Source: CAKUFA01 sp963618735
GTDB lineage: Bacteria > Bacillota > Clostridia > Christensenellales > Aristaeellaceae
Direction: 5' to 3'
Assembly: GCA_963618735.1 (NCBI GenBank)
Contig: CAVEUM010000010.1
Coordinates: 1-64,000 of the forward strand
Length of the DNA stretch: 64,000 nucleotides
Below the pieces are notes generated by a model, which searched no databases, was not told the origin of the DNA, and worked only from the letters and a program-made list of their open reading frames with translations. Numbering within the stretch: position 1 is the stretch's first letter; the number at the start of each line of letters is the position of its first letter. This document shows positions 50,999 through 59,741 of this stretch, one piece after another. The translations under genes and the position numbers were made by a program.

Positions 50999-52720
50999 TT
51001 AGTCATCCTCCTCATAGGTCATATCACCGGGATTCAGCGTGATATAAGGCGTGGGGGAAGGAGTCGGCGATGCGGTCGGTGTCGCGGTAGGATCGGTGGA
51101 TACGACCTGATACTCATACACGGGCACTGTTTCGGTGGGCGCGGGTGTTGCCGTAGGCGTCGGCGTGGGGGAAGGCGTTGCCGTCGGCGTGGGAGACGGC
51201 GTTGCTTCCTCTGTTACGGACGGCGTTGCGGTGATGAAGTTGCTGGAGCTGATGCGCAGCGTCGGATAGGGACGGGCGGTTTCCAGCGCCACATACGTCA
51301 TGTTGGAGCTGGCGCTGTCACGGCCTGTTACGGCTTCTGCGGCGGGCTGGTAGCGGAGCACAATCACGTATTCGATGTGTTCAAAGTCCACCAGAGGCTC
51401 TACCACGATGTACTGCTTATTGGATTCCATGCCGCGGGTGCTTTCACGCACGGTGCCAATCGGGATCCCCTTGGGGAAGGACATGCCGACACCGGAGGTA
51501 ACCACCGTGTCACCGGGACGGGGCAGATGATCCTCGGACAGATAGTACATGCGGCACAGATAGGTGCCGTCAATGCCCAGCGTGCCCTTGATGGTGCCCT
51601 GGTCGCGGCTGGACTGAATCAGCGCGGCAATGGATGCCTCACTGTCAATAATGCAGCGAACCGTGCTGGTGGATTCCTTCACGTTTTCCGTGTAGCCGAC
51701 CAGTGCGCCGGACATGGTGACGGCCATGTAATCCTCAATGCCGTCGCGGCTGCCCTTGTTGATCACAAAGGTGGCGAAATAGTTGGTGTCGCTGCGGTCA
51801 ATCACCTGGCAGACCAAAGGATTCATGTTGCTGTTGGCGCTGACCTCGTCATACATGTCCTCGTACTGGGAAAGCTGGGTTTGCAATTCTTCCACCAGCA
51901 TGGCCTGATAGGTCAGCTGCTCGTTTTCGGCACGGAGGTTGTTGTACTCCGTTTCCAGATTGGCGCGGAGCTTCAGCGTCCTGAGATAGCTGACAACGCT
52001 GTCTGTGATGGAGGAAAAGAAGCTCTGAATGGGCGTAATCACCGTGCTGATGCCGCTTTCAGGTGTGGTGAGCACATCAAAGCCTGTTACGCGGGCAAAG
52101 AACATGCAGCCCAAAACCGCGGTAATCAGCAGGGTAATGATGACAACACCCAGTCGGCGTCTGGCAAGAAATTTTTTCTTCTCCTCTGCGCCGGCACGGA
52201 CGGTTCGCTCACGCTTCTGCTTCCTTGCAAAACGAGAGGCTTTCTCTGCTGACTTGATGTCCTCCTCACGGTCAATGCGGTCATCGCCGCTTTCGGCGTC
52301 ATCGTCAGAAACTGCGTCCTCCTCGTCATCAGCGGCGGATGGGGCAGGCTTCTTCTTTGCCTTTGACGTGCGGGACTGCTGGCTGCGGGACAGCTTGGCC
52401 AGCGCTTCTTCCGGCGTGTCAGATTCGGAATCCTCCGCATCATCGGCAGTGGCGTCGTAAACTGCGTCAAAGGTATCGTCAGCGTCATCCGAGGGGTCTA
52501 CATCTTTGGCAAGCACATCGTACCAGCGGCGCTTGCGGCGCTCCGGCATGGGCGTGACCCGGTTTCGTCCCTCACTGGAGGCTTTCTTGTCATTGAAGGG
52601 ATCGGAACGTTCTACCTGCCGATCCTCCTGCAAATCATCATAAAGAAAATCGTCATAATCGGGATATTGCTTCTCCTGCTCACTGGTTGTGTCAGAAGTT
52701 TGCGGCCTGCGTCTGGCCAT
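50999..52720 (-). CDS. mreC: Rod-shape-determining protein MreC with extended N- and C-termini
   Basis: 573 residues from ATG 52720, with GAGGTGA about 9 bases upstream. About 185 N-terminal residues are cytoplasmic, highly charged and mostly acidic (runs of Asp and Glu), then a basic patch and one membrane helix (about 190-209). The extracellular part has a coiled coil (about 250-285) and the MreC beta domains (TIKGTLGIDG.., RPGDTVVTSGVG). The last about 85 residues form a Pro/Thr/Ser/Ala-rich tail with PTPTPTATP-like repeats. Typical MreC is about 280-300 residues. It organises the elongation machinery outside the cell. Confidence 0.9.
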   Translation of the reverse strand: MARRRPQTSDTTSEQEKQYPDYDDFLYDDLQEDRQVERSDPFNDKKASSEGRNRVTPMPERRKRRWYDVLAKDVDPSDDADDTFDAVYDATADDAEDSESDTPEEALAKLSRSQQSRTSKAKKKPAPSAADDEEDAVSDDDAESGDDRIDREEDIKSAEKASRFARKQKRERTVRAGAEEKKKFLARRRLGVVIITLLITAVLGCMFFARVTGFDVLTTPESGISTVITPIQSFFSSITDSVVSYLRTLKLRANLETEYNNLRAENEQLTYQAMLVEELQTQLSQYEDMYDEVSANSNMNPLVCQVIDRSDTNYFATFVINKGSRDGIEDYMAVTMSGALVGYTENVKESTSTVRCIIDSEASIAALIQSSRDQGTIKGTLGIDGTYLCRMYYLSEDHLPRPGDTVVTSGVGMSFPKGIPIGTVRESTRGMESNKQYIVVEPLVDFEHIEYVIVLRYQPAAEAVTGRDSASSNMTYVALETARPYPTLRISSSNFITATPSVTEEATPSPTPTATPSPTPTPTATPAPTETVPVYEYQVVSTDPTATPTASPTPSPTPYITLNPGDMTYEEDD

Positions 52721-52753
52721 GCTGTACGTCACCTCGCTTTTCAACCGGAGAAA

Positions 52754-53776
52754 TTATTGAATGTCATTGCTGCGGCCGATGCCGGCAATCAGCTGAATAT
52801 TTTCCACCAGATAGCCAAGACCCAGAATGGTGCAGTCGGTTGGCTCCTTGGCCAGCAACACGGGAATGCCAAGCTCGTTGGCAATGTAGCGATCTATTGC
52901 AGCCAACTGGGAACCGCCGCCGGTGAGATGGATGCCGCTGCGCATGATATCCGCTGCCAGTTCGGGCGGCGTGCGCTCCAGCACCCATTTAATGGATGCG
53001 AGAATGGCCGCGCAGGGCTCTCGCAGGGCTTCGTAGCATTCGCCGGCGGTAAACTCAATATCCCGCGCCGAACGTCCCTGAGAATCACGGCCGCGGATGT
53101 GCACTTTGCGGGATTCGTTCATCTTGATGGCAGAACCCAAATCCATCTTTACGGTTTCGGCGGTGTTCATGGCAATCTTCAGGTCAGATTCCCGCTGGAT
53201 GTAGTTCTTCACAGCCTCATCCATCTTTACGCCGCCCACCTGAATGGACTGCGCCACCACCAGACCGCCCAGAGAAACAATCGCTGCATCCGTTGTGCCG
53301 CCGCCGATGTCCACCACCATGCTGCCCACAGGCTCATAAACGGGCAGACCGGAGCCGATGGCTGCGGCAAAGGGCTTGTCCACCAGGAAAACCTGCTTTG
53401 CACCGGCTACATGAGCAGCTTCCTCCATGGCCTTTCGCGCCACGGCGTCCAGCGTGCAGGGAACGGCGATGACCACCTTGGGCTTGAACACGTGGCTGAC
53501 GCCGATGGCCTTGCGGATGAAATAACGGATGAGCACTTCCGTCATGTCAAAGTCAACAATCGCGCCTGCACGAATGGGCTGAACCACGGTGATGGCAGAT
53601 GTGGTACGGCCGCGCAGATACACAGCCTCATCACCCACGGCACGCACAAGGTTGCGCTTGTTGGCGTCTGCCGCCACAACGGTGGGCTCGCTAATCACAA
53701 TGCCGCGTCCGCGGACGTAGACCATGGTGTTGGAGGTACCGAGATCAATACCAATATCCGGAGCAAAAAAGGCCAT
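52754..53776 (-). CDS. mreB: Rod-shape-determining actin homologue MreB
   Basis: 340 residues, the family length, with AAAGGAGGG before the ATG. Actin-type nucleotide-binding motifs: DIGIDLGTSNTMVYV at the N-terminus, SMVVDIGGGTTDAAIVSLG near residue 160, and LTGGGSQL near 290. It forms membrane-bound filaments that guide lateral wall synthesis. Starts 42 bases after maf; followed by mreC after 33 bases. A second mreB or mbl copy elsewhere is possible. Confidence 0.96.
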   Translation of the reverse strand: MAFFAPDIGIDLGTSNTMVYVRGRGIVISEPTVVAADANKRNLVRAVGDEAVYLRGRTTSAITVVQPIRAGAIVDFDMTEVLIRYFIRKAIGVSHVFKPKVVIAVPCTLDAVARKAMEEAAHVAGAKQVFLVDKPFAAAIGSGLPVYEPVGSMVVDIGGGTTDAAIVSLGGLVVAQSIQVGGVKMDEAVKNYIQRESDLKIAMNTAETVKMDLGSAIKMNESRKVHIRGRDSQGRSARDIEFTAGECYEALREPCAAILASIKWVLERTPPELAADIMRSGIHLTGGGSQLAAIDRYIANELGIPVLLAKEPTDCTILGLGYLVENIQLIAGIGRSNDIQ

Positions 53777-53818
53777 GAAAGCCCTCCTTTAATATTCAAT
53801 GAAAAAGGTGCGTGTTCA

Positions 53819-54394
53819 TCAGGAAAGAACAGCAATGCCGCACTCGGCCAGCAAACGGCGCAGCAGCGGCAGCGGAAGACCGATGATTGCGGACGTGTTT
53901 CCGCGAACCTCTTCCACCCACAGACCGGCAATGCCCTGCAGCGCGTATGCGCCCGCCTTGTCCATGGGTTCGCCCGTATCGATGTAGCGGCGAATTTCCT
54001 CATCGGTCATATCATCACAGAAGCGGACGTCAGCATGGCTTTCACCGCAATGCAGAAAACCCTGCGCGTCAATGCAGGTTACGCCTGTGTATACCTGGTG
54101 CCACCCGCCGCGAAGCAGCTGCAGCATGCGGAAAGCGGCATCCTTGTCGTGGGGCTTGCCCAGGGGGATATCGTTCACGGAAACAAGCGTATCCGCAGCT
54201 ACGATGACACAGCCCGGGTGCGCTTTGGCGGCTGCTACGGCCTTGCGGCGGGAAATCTCCAGCACCGCATCCTTGGCAGGAAGGTCGCAGCTTTCATCCA
54301 CATCAGGTGCGTCCACGATAAAGGAAATCCCCGTAAAGCCCATCAGCTCACGCCGACGCGGCGAGGCAGAGGCAAGAATAACGCAAGAATCCAT
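53819..54394 (-). CDS. maf: Nucleoside triphosphate pyrophosphatase (Maf family)
   Basis: 191 residues from ATG 54394, with AGGAGG upstream; the longer frame to 54454 passes through the leader. The N-terminal LASASPRRRELM and the later VIVAADTLVSVN blocks mark the Maf family, which hydrolyses dTTP/UTP or modified nucleotides and affects septum formation. First gene of the maf-mreBCD operon, the usual arrangement in Firmicutes. Confidence 0.94.
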   Translation of the reverse strand: MDSCVILASASPRRRELMGFTGISFIVDAPDVDESCDLPAKDAVLEISRRKAVAAAKAHPGCVIVAADTLVSVNDIPLGKPHDKDAAFRMLQLLRGGWHQVYTGVTCIDAQGFLHCGESHADVRFCDDMTDEEIRRYIDTGEPMDKAGAYALQGIAGLWVEEVRGNTSAIIGLPLPLLRRLLAECGIAVLS

Positions 54395-54460
54395 GTTGAT
54401 CCTCCTGTGAAATCCATCAGCAAACAGGAATGTTCGAGAATCGCAACATTCCATTTTGAC

Positions 54461-54490
54461 ATTATACCACAGGAAGACGGTGCTTGTGAA
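54461..54490 (-). promoter_or_regulatory. Promoter for the maf-mre operon
   Basis: TTCACA (54490-54485), 18-base spacer, consensus TATAAT (54466-54461). Confidence 0.7.
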
Positions 54491-54540
54491 GGAAATCGAG
54501 AAAAAAGTACGGCAAGTTTACAATACGGTAACAATTCAAC

Positions 54541-54566
54541 AAAAAAAGAGCCATGAAAGCATGGCG
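54541..54566 (-). terminator. Terminator for queT
   Basis: On the minus strand GCCATG (54565-54560) pairs with CATGGC (54555-54550) around CTTT, followed by TCTTTTTTT. Confidence 0.82.
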
Positions 54567-54595
54567 CTTCATGACTCAGAAGGTTTCAAAACGGT

Positions 54596-55114
54596 TTACT
54601 GGAACTTGGAGAAGTCAACGCCCTTCATGGCGCGGAGGAGAATGAGGCCGACAATGACCGCCAGCAGCTCACCGGCAGCGACCTGCAGCATGGTCAGCCA
54701 CAGAGGCATGGCATACACCACAGCCAGCATACCGCCAACGATAATGCCGTTCGCCACAACGGGGCAGGCAGCGGCCAGATAACGATTGCGGCGCAGCGCA
54801 TAGGTGCCGATGGCGGCCAGCAGGGTTGCAAGGGAACCGAAGATTACGTCTGCGGCGCCGACAGGGCTGAGCAGATTCGATACCAGGCAGCCAACGAACA
54901 GGCCGGGAATTGCCTGGGGAAGAACGATGGGCAAAACAGTGAGTGCCTCAGAAACGCGGCACTGCCAGGCACCATAGCTCAGTGCAGGCAGGAACATGGT
55001 CAGCACAGCGTACAGGGCTGCGATGATTGCGCTCAGGCACAGGGAACGTGTGGTGAAAAGAGTTTTCATCACAGACAGGTTTTCAGAGGGTGCAGAAACA
55101 AGCTTCTTGTCCAT
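54596..55114 (-). CDS. queT: Queuosine precursor ECF transporter S component QueT
   Basis: 172 residues from ATG 55114, with AAAGGA about 9 bases upstream; an ATG at 55123 directly abuts that site. Five or six membrane helices. The block SYGAWQCRVSEALTVLP is the QueT family signature. It binds a queuine precursor (preQ0 or preQ1, possibly queuine) and works with a shared ECF module. Single gene with its own promoter, structured leader and terminator. Confidence 0.88.
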   Translation of the reverse strand: MDKKLVSAPSENLSVMKTLFTTRSLCLSAIIAALYAVLTMFLPALSYGAWQCRVSEALTVLPIVLPQAIPGLFVGCLVSNLLSPVGAADVIFGSLATLLAAIGTYALRRNRYLAAACPVVANGIIVGGMLAVVYAMPLWLTMLQVAAGELLAVIVGLILLRAMKGVDFSKFQ

Positions 55115-55123
55115 AAGGACCAT

Positions 55124-55219
55124 CCTTTCCGGCTCAACAGGCCGACGAAATTAACCGCGGGCACCAAAGAAGTTGAAGTGTGCCCGTCAGTGCACATAGC
55201 GAATGAAGTCGCAAGCGCA
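55124..55219 (-). promoter_or_regulatory. Structured leader of queT (candidate preQ1 riboswitch)
   Basis: On the minus strand CGGGCAC (55186-55180) pairs with GTGCCCG (55164-55158), enclosing ACTTCAACTTCTTTG, then CGGTTAATTTCG, then CGGC-N7-GCCG next to the ribosome site. Many queT genes are under preQ1 riboswitches, but I could not match this to class I, II or III by eye. Confidence 0.4.
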
Positions 55220-55225
55220 AGTGAT

Positions 55226-55254
55226 AGCATAGCATATTTTTTGAAAGGATGCAA
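55226..55254 (-). promoter_or_regulatory. Promoter for queT
   Basis: TTGCAT (55254-55249), 17-base spacer, TATGCT (55231-55226). Confidence 0.6.
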
Positions 55255-55369
55255 GACTTGGGGCAGAACATTCTTATCCCCGAATGATTGGATCCTTGCC
55301 GATGCATGAAAAAACAAGACGTCTGACCCTATGGAAGATCAGACGTCTTGTTGCACAAAATCAGGCTTG

Positions 55370-56380
55370 TTACCGATCCCATGGCGTGTCGCAGGCTGCT
55401 GTGATGCAGCGGAATTCAGGGGAATAGCGCGCGGTAGCATCCTCTTCCGCGGCAGGACGGCAGGCGCAGTAGAAGTGATACAGCTTTCCGTCGGCGTAAA
55501 TGATGCCTGGCTTGTGTGCATGAAGCTGGTCAACGGACTTTCGCGTGCCGATGGTCAGAATCGGAATAGGAAATTTCTGCCACGTTGTCAGATCCTTGCT
55601 GACGGCCAGCCCTTCGCAGGCAGAGAGATTGCCCAGACCATAGTAGTACATGACCCACTGGTCAGCACGGCTGTCATAGAACACAGCCGGGTCAGAAGCA
55701 AAAACGCTGTCCCATGCATGGGGATTGACAGGCAGAACAGGATTGGCAGAATGGCGTGTCCAATGCAACAGGTCATTCGAGGTGGCGAAACCTGTTTGCT
55801 CCACCCAGCCGTGCGCTGATTCATCTGTTTTGGCGTTATAGAAAATATAGAAAGTATTTTGATGCTCCAGCAGCCAGCCCTTGTAAAGTCCGCCATGCTC
55901 CCACGCTTCACCATCGCGCCATGACAGCACCGGCTCATCGAGGCAATGCCAGTCGAGCAGATTTTCATCCTCGCTCCATGCAAGGCCGATTTCTGCCGCG
56001 CCGGCCTCGTATCCCGTGTTGGGGTACGAGTGATACAGCAGCCAATACTTGCCGAATGCCTTTTTGAGCTTTCGCTGACCAAACAGGTCATTTTCCATCA
56101 GAATGCTGGTTGCGGCCATGCCAACCTTGTCCCAATCCCTGTGGCTGCCGCGGCGAAGAATGACGCCCAGCTTGTCCCAGTGCGTGAGGTCATCGGAAAC
56201 AGCAAGACCCGTTTGATAGCCGGTGCCGTCGAAGCCGACAAAAAGCATGTAATAACGTCCGTTGTGGTAGAAGGGTGTCGGACAGTCAACAGCATTGCGG
56301 TCGAAGCGCCCTTCCTCACCTGTTCCGGAAAGGAGGGGAGCGCCGTATTTGTAAGGCGTCAGCAGATGCTCAATATTCAT
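55370..56380 (-). CDS. Beta-propeller glycosidase (GH43/GH117-like)
   Basis: 336 residues from ATG 56380, 7 bases after GGAGG in the end of the upstream gene. A five-bladed propeller enzyme is suggested by repeated blade motifs: FYHNGRYYMLFVGFDG, LAVSDDLTHWDKLG, a tryptophan-rich middle and FATSNDLLHWTR, VMYYYGLGNLSACEG. Acidic residues in VDCPTPF and SDPAVFY are likely catalytic or binding. No signal peptide, so it acts inside the cell on imported oligosaccharides. Exact GH family and sugar are not settled. It follows the GH106-like gene with overlapping or touching codons. Confidence 0.7.
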   Translation of the reverse strand: MNIEHLLTPYKYGAPLLSGTGEEGRFDRNAVDCPTPFYHNGRYYMLFVGFDGTGYQTGLAVSDDLTHWDKLGVILRRGSHRDWDKVGMAATSILMENDLFGQRKLKKAFGKYWLLYHSYPNTGYEAGAAEIGLAWSEDENLLDWHCLDEPVLSWRDGEAWEHGGLYKGWLLEHQNTFYIFYNAKTDESAHGWVEQTGFATSNDLLHWTRHSANPVLPVNPHAWDSVFASDPAVFYDSRADQWVMYYYGLGNLSACEGLAVSKDLTTWQKFPIPILTIGTRKSVDQLHAHKPGIIYADGKLYHFYCACRPAAEEDATARYSPEFRCITAACDTPWDR

Positions 56381-56382
56381 GC

Positions 56383-59300
56383 TCATTCCTCCAGCATTTC
56401 AATGGGAGAGAGAATTCCGGCAGGACGTGTCAGGTAGCAATCCGTCCATTCGTCGCCTGTTGTGCGGTAGGAATCAGGCCCGTACCACTTATAGTTGGGA
56501 TTGGCGTTGTGAAGCGTGCCGAAGCCGTTCTGACGATTGCCGAAGGCGATGATTTCAAGCGTGTGCATCCCTGCACGCATGGGCGGCAAATCAAGACTGT
56601 TTGGCTGCCATGCAATATGCCCGATTTTTTCACCATCCAGCAAAACAGCCAAAACAGGCGCGGTGGTGTGCGGAATGTGCAGGGTGACGCGGTCATGGTC
56701 AGATTCACATGGCAGTTCAAAACGGTAGGTCACATTGCCTGTGTAGAACGGAAGTCCCTGACGGGTGATGTCGTCAAGCTCAAGCGCAGCGGGTGCCTCG
56801 GTGAGGGTCAGCTGCTGCCCTGCAACTTTCACCCCGAAGGAGCCAAGCAGGTACAGACATTCCAGATTGGTGCGGCGGGTGAGCGGAACATCCATCGTCA
56901 GAATATTTTCACCTTTGCGCACAGGCGGGAGCTGAATGGTCTTGATATCTTCATCGACATAGAAGCCAACGGGCGTTGAATCGACAGGGTGACCATTCAG
57001 ATGAATCACTGCGTTTTCCGGCTGCTCAACAGCAAGCTGAAGCCCTTCGGCCTCGATTTCAGAATGAAAGCGATACATCAGATGCGCAACGTGCTGCGCT
57101 TTTTCCACCGGCGTCATCCAGGGCTGCACCTGGTCACCGTTGCGAATGGGAAGCCCGGCGCTGACGCGCATTGCGTTATCGGCACGTAAAATGTCATCCG
57201 CTTCATGCAGGCTTTCATCATCGAGCGCGTATTCGCATCGGTCGAGAAGAAGGGCGTTGGGCTCGGAAAGGGTGAAGGAGGAAGGCGTCCGCAGCGTTTT
57301 CCAAATGTGCTTGGGAGCAGGCAGCGGTTCGGGCGCAGCACAATCACCCGGTGTAAGCCGCAGAAGCAGACTATCCTGTGCGTTGCACGACCAGAGGAAG
57401 GTCGTCCAGCCGTCTGCCTGCGTGCCGCCAAAGGACTTGATTTCACCCGTCATTGCGTCCATGCGCGTCATCTGCCACAGGCCGCGGACTTTTACATGAT
57501 ACGTGCGCGGACGAGCAGGAATCTCATCACGAACATGGCAGAGGAACAGCGTGCGCTCATCGCCGTCCTGACGAAGCTGATGGAACAGGTTGTCGGAAAG
57601 CTTGCCGGTTGCATGGTTGCGAACTTCGATTTCACGCTGCGGCGCAAGTGCGTTTAAGAGCTCGTAGCGCTCCATCGGCAACAGCACGGCGTCCTGAGCC
57701 AGCTTTTCGGGAAGGGGAGAAGCCTTGCAGTCCAGCATGGAAGGTGCATTGTTGAGGAAAATCAATTTGCCGCCTGCCTTGCGGAACGCGTCAAGCCGCG
57801 CATAGGTGCTTTCGCGCATGGTGAGCAGCGGCGGCACAATCACCGTATCGTATCGGCATTCGCCGACAGCCAGCGGGTTTCCGCCTTCTGCGCACAGGTC
57901 GGGCAAGGCTGCCTCAGAAAGGTAATCGTAGTCAATGCCGCCGTAGAGGAGCCACTGGGAGAGATTTTCGAACTGCTCGTCCATCTGCTCGCGCTGGGTC
58001 AGTGTCTGGTCGTTGGGTCCGAAGCAGAGCCAGAACGACTCAATGGGATGCAGCACGGCAACGTGGGTGATGGGCTTGCCGCGTGTCAAAAGGGTATTGA
58101 CACGGGAAAAATAATCTTCCAGATAAGAATATTCACTCCACCATGGCGATTGCCAGCCAATGGCTGCAGGCCAGTCACGCTTTGCCTCGCCGCCCATCGA
58201 CATAAAGGCGAGGTGATGCACACGGGTGGTTACGCCCAGCGCAGCGAGCCAATCGCCCTGCAGCTTGTGCTCACGGAAGGGTACGTCCCATTCCAGTACG
58301 CCGTAAAGCTCGCAAACAAGACCCTCCCGTCCCTTTTGGCGGCGGATGCTTTCAGCCTGCTTGCAGGTGGTCAGCTCCAGCTGTCCGCAAAGGATATCGA
58401 TGCCGGGAAGCTGTTCGCTGCGATATTGACGCATGGTTTCGCCAAGCGCCAGCGTCTGCGAAAACAGCGTGCGCTCAGAGAGAAAGTGCCCGGTATAGGC
58501 AATGTTGTGCTTCTGACACCATGCGCCGATGCGGTCGCCGTAAGCGGAGGCGAAGCGTTCTGTAATATGTTCGTGATAATGGTAGCGGTGAACGCTGTAT
58601 CCGTCAGGCAGCTCCCAGAGAAGCTCCGGCAGAATGTCCAGCAGGGATACCCCGTAAGCTGCGCGGAAGGTGTCGTCCATGTCATCGGTGTATGCCAGGG
58701 TGGCACGGGTGGAGCTTTCTGCATTGGGCAGGGTAAACATGCCCTTCATGTGCGGCTCATCCGTAAAAATGGCGGGAACCGTCTCACCGACATGCTCGCC
58801 TAATGCGGCAACATAACGCGCGTGAGTGACCTCGAGGAAGCGGTCGATTGCCTCGGGATTAAAAACATCGACATAGGTTTCGCCGTTGAACCACGGACTT
58901 TCAGCAAACAGTTCAACATAGGCAAACCAGGCACCGCCTTTGCTTCGGCGGGTATAGCCGGCAAGTTTACCGTTTTTCAGCTGAATATCGTAGCTGCACA
59001 GATAGTAGCCCTTGGGCTTTTGACCCTGATGAACCGCCTCGCAGTAAGCGTCATAATTTTCGCAGAAGCCTGTTTGTTCATCTTTTGTCAGCAAAATATA
59101 ACGGGCGCGAAAGCGGACATCTCTTGTAACGATGCCGCCGGCCACGCCGGACGGGAAGCGTTCTTCATCGTACAGCCAGCAGTTCATGCCGCGGGAACGC
59201 AGTTCCTCTTCAGCCCTGCACACAAGCGCCATGTATTCATCGGACAGGTAGGGCGTATCAAGACCCGTGCGGGGGTGAATCATGACAGATCCCATGCCCA

Positions 59301-59445
59301 TTTTCTGAAAGCAGGGAATCTGATTCTGAATCTGTGCTTCCGTAACTTTGCAATTCCACGACCAGAACGGAACACCGCGGTACTCGGCAGTGGGGGAGGT
59401 GAACAGTTCCGGATCAAAAGGAAGAAGGTTTTTGTGATAAAGCAT
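56383..59445 (-). CDS. GH106-like glycoside hydrolase (probable alpha-L-rhamnosidase)
   Basis: 1020 residues from ATG 59445, 6 bases after GGAGGT. The N-terminal AEYRGVPFWSWNCKVTE, MGSVMIHPRTGLDTPYLSDEY and NCWLYDEERFPSGVAGG segments match the barrel of GH106-type enzymes; a large middle region and C-terminal beta-sandwich domains follow. GH106 enzymes release alpha-L-rhamnose from rhamnogalacturonan and related glycans. No signal peptide, so it is intracellular. Heads a two-gene minus-strand operon that diverges from an LplB-type importer. The substrate is inferred from family; members with other specificity are possible. Confidence 0.8.
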   Translation of the reverse strand: MLYHKNLLPFDPELFTSPTAEYRGVPFWSWNCKVTEAQIQNQIPCFQKMGMGSVMIHPRTGLDTPYLSDEYMALVCRAEEELRSRGMNCWLYDEERFPSGVAGGIVTRDVRFRARYILLTKDEQTGFCENYDAYCEAVHQGQKPKGYYLCSYDIQLKNGKLAGYTRRSKGGAWFAYVELFAESPWFNGETYVDVFNPEAIDRFLEVTHARYVAALGEHVGETVPAIFTDEPHMKGMFTLPNAESSTRATLAYTDDMDDTFRAAYGVSLLDILPELLWELPDGYSVHRYHYHEHITERFASAYGDRIGAWCQKHNIAYTGHFLSERTLFSQTLALGETMRQYRSEQLPGIDILCGQLELTTCKQAESIRRQKGREGLVCELYGVLEWDVPFREHKLQGDWLAALGVTTRVHHLAFMSMGGEAKRDWPAAIGWQSPWWSEYSYLEDYFSRVNTLLTRGKPITHVAVLHPIESFWLCFGPNDQTLTQREQMDEQFENLSQWLLYGGIDYDYLSEAALPDLCAEGGNPLAVGECRYDTVIVPPLLTMRESTYARLDAFRKAGGKLIFLNNAPSMLDCKASPLPEKLAQDAVLLPMERYELLNALAPQREIEVRNHATGKLSDNLFHQLRQDGDERTLFLCHVRDEIPARPRTYHVKVRGLWQMTRMDAMTGEIKSFGGTQADGWTTFLWSCNAQDSLLLRLTPGDCAAPEPLPAPKHIWKTLRTPSSFTLSEPNALLLDRCEYALDDESLHEADDILRADNAMRVSAGLPIRNGDQVQPWMTPVEKAQHVAHLMYRFHSEIEAEGLQLAVEQPENAVIHLNGHPVDSTPVGFYVDEDIKTIQLPPVRKGENILTMDVPLTRRTNLECLYLLGSFGVKVAGQQLTLTEAPAALELDDITRQGLPFYTGNVTYRFELPCESDHDRVTLHIPHTTAPVLAVLLDGEKIGHIAWQPNSLDLPPMRAGMHTLEIIAFGNRQNGFGTLHNANPNYKWYGPDSYRTTGDEWTDCYLTRPAGILSPIEMLEE

Positions 59446-59497
59446 GGCGATACCTCCAGACTGCATGAACAATTTCGGCTTGCAGCGCTTTGCTGAC

Positions 59498-59526
59498 AGT
59501 ATAACTGAATTGTGAAAAAAATGCAA
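59498..59526 (-). promoter_or_regulatory. Promoter for the GH106/GH43-like operon
   Basis: TTGCAT (59526-59521), 17-base spacer, TATACT (59503-59498). Confidence 0.8.
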
Positions 59527-59529
59527 CCT

Positions 59530-59553
59530 GTTTAGAAAATTAAACGACTAAAC
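59530..59553. promoter_or_regulatory. Palindromic operator candidate in the divergent control region
   Basis: GTTTAG-N12-CTAAAC, an inverted repeat just upstream of the GH106 -35, with further GTTTAG at 59577 and GTTTAT at 59589 toward the other promoter. A sugar-responsive regulator (AraC or LacI type) could bind here; none is encoded in the window. The remainder of 59446-59741 is AT-rich and non-coding. Confidence 0.5.
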
Positions 59554-59641
59554 AATGAGCCTTTGCTATGTAAAATGTTTAGATACTTGTTTATCTGTTG
59601 TCGCATTTGACGGAATAAAGAACAAAATGGGCAAATTTCTA

Positions 59642-59670
59642 TTGACAAAAAGATGCATCTATGCTATAAC
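59642..59670 (+). promoter_or_regulatory. Promoter for the sugar importer operon
   Basis: Consensus TTGACA (59642-59647), 17-base spacer, TATAAC (59665-59670). Confidence 0.88.
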
Positions 59671-59741
59671 AAGCTTAACAGAAATGTTGTACGTTTACAA
59701 AACACAAACAGCGGCAACGAATTTTGGAAAGGGTGTCACAC

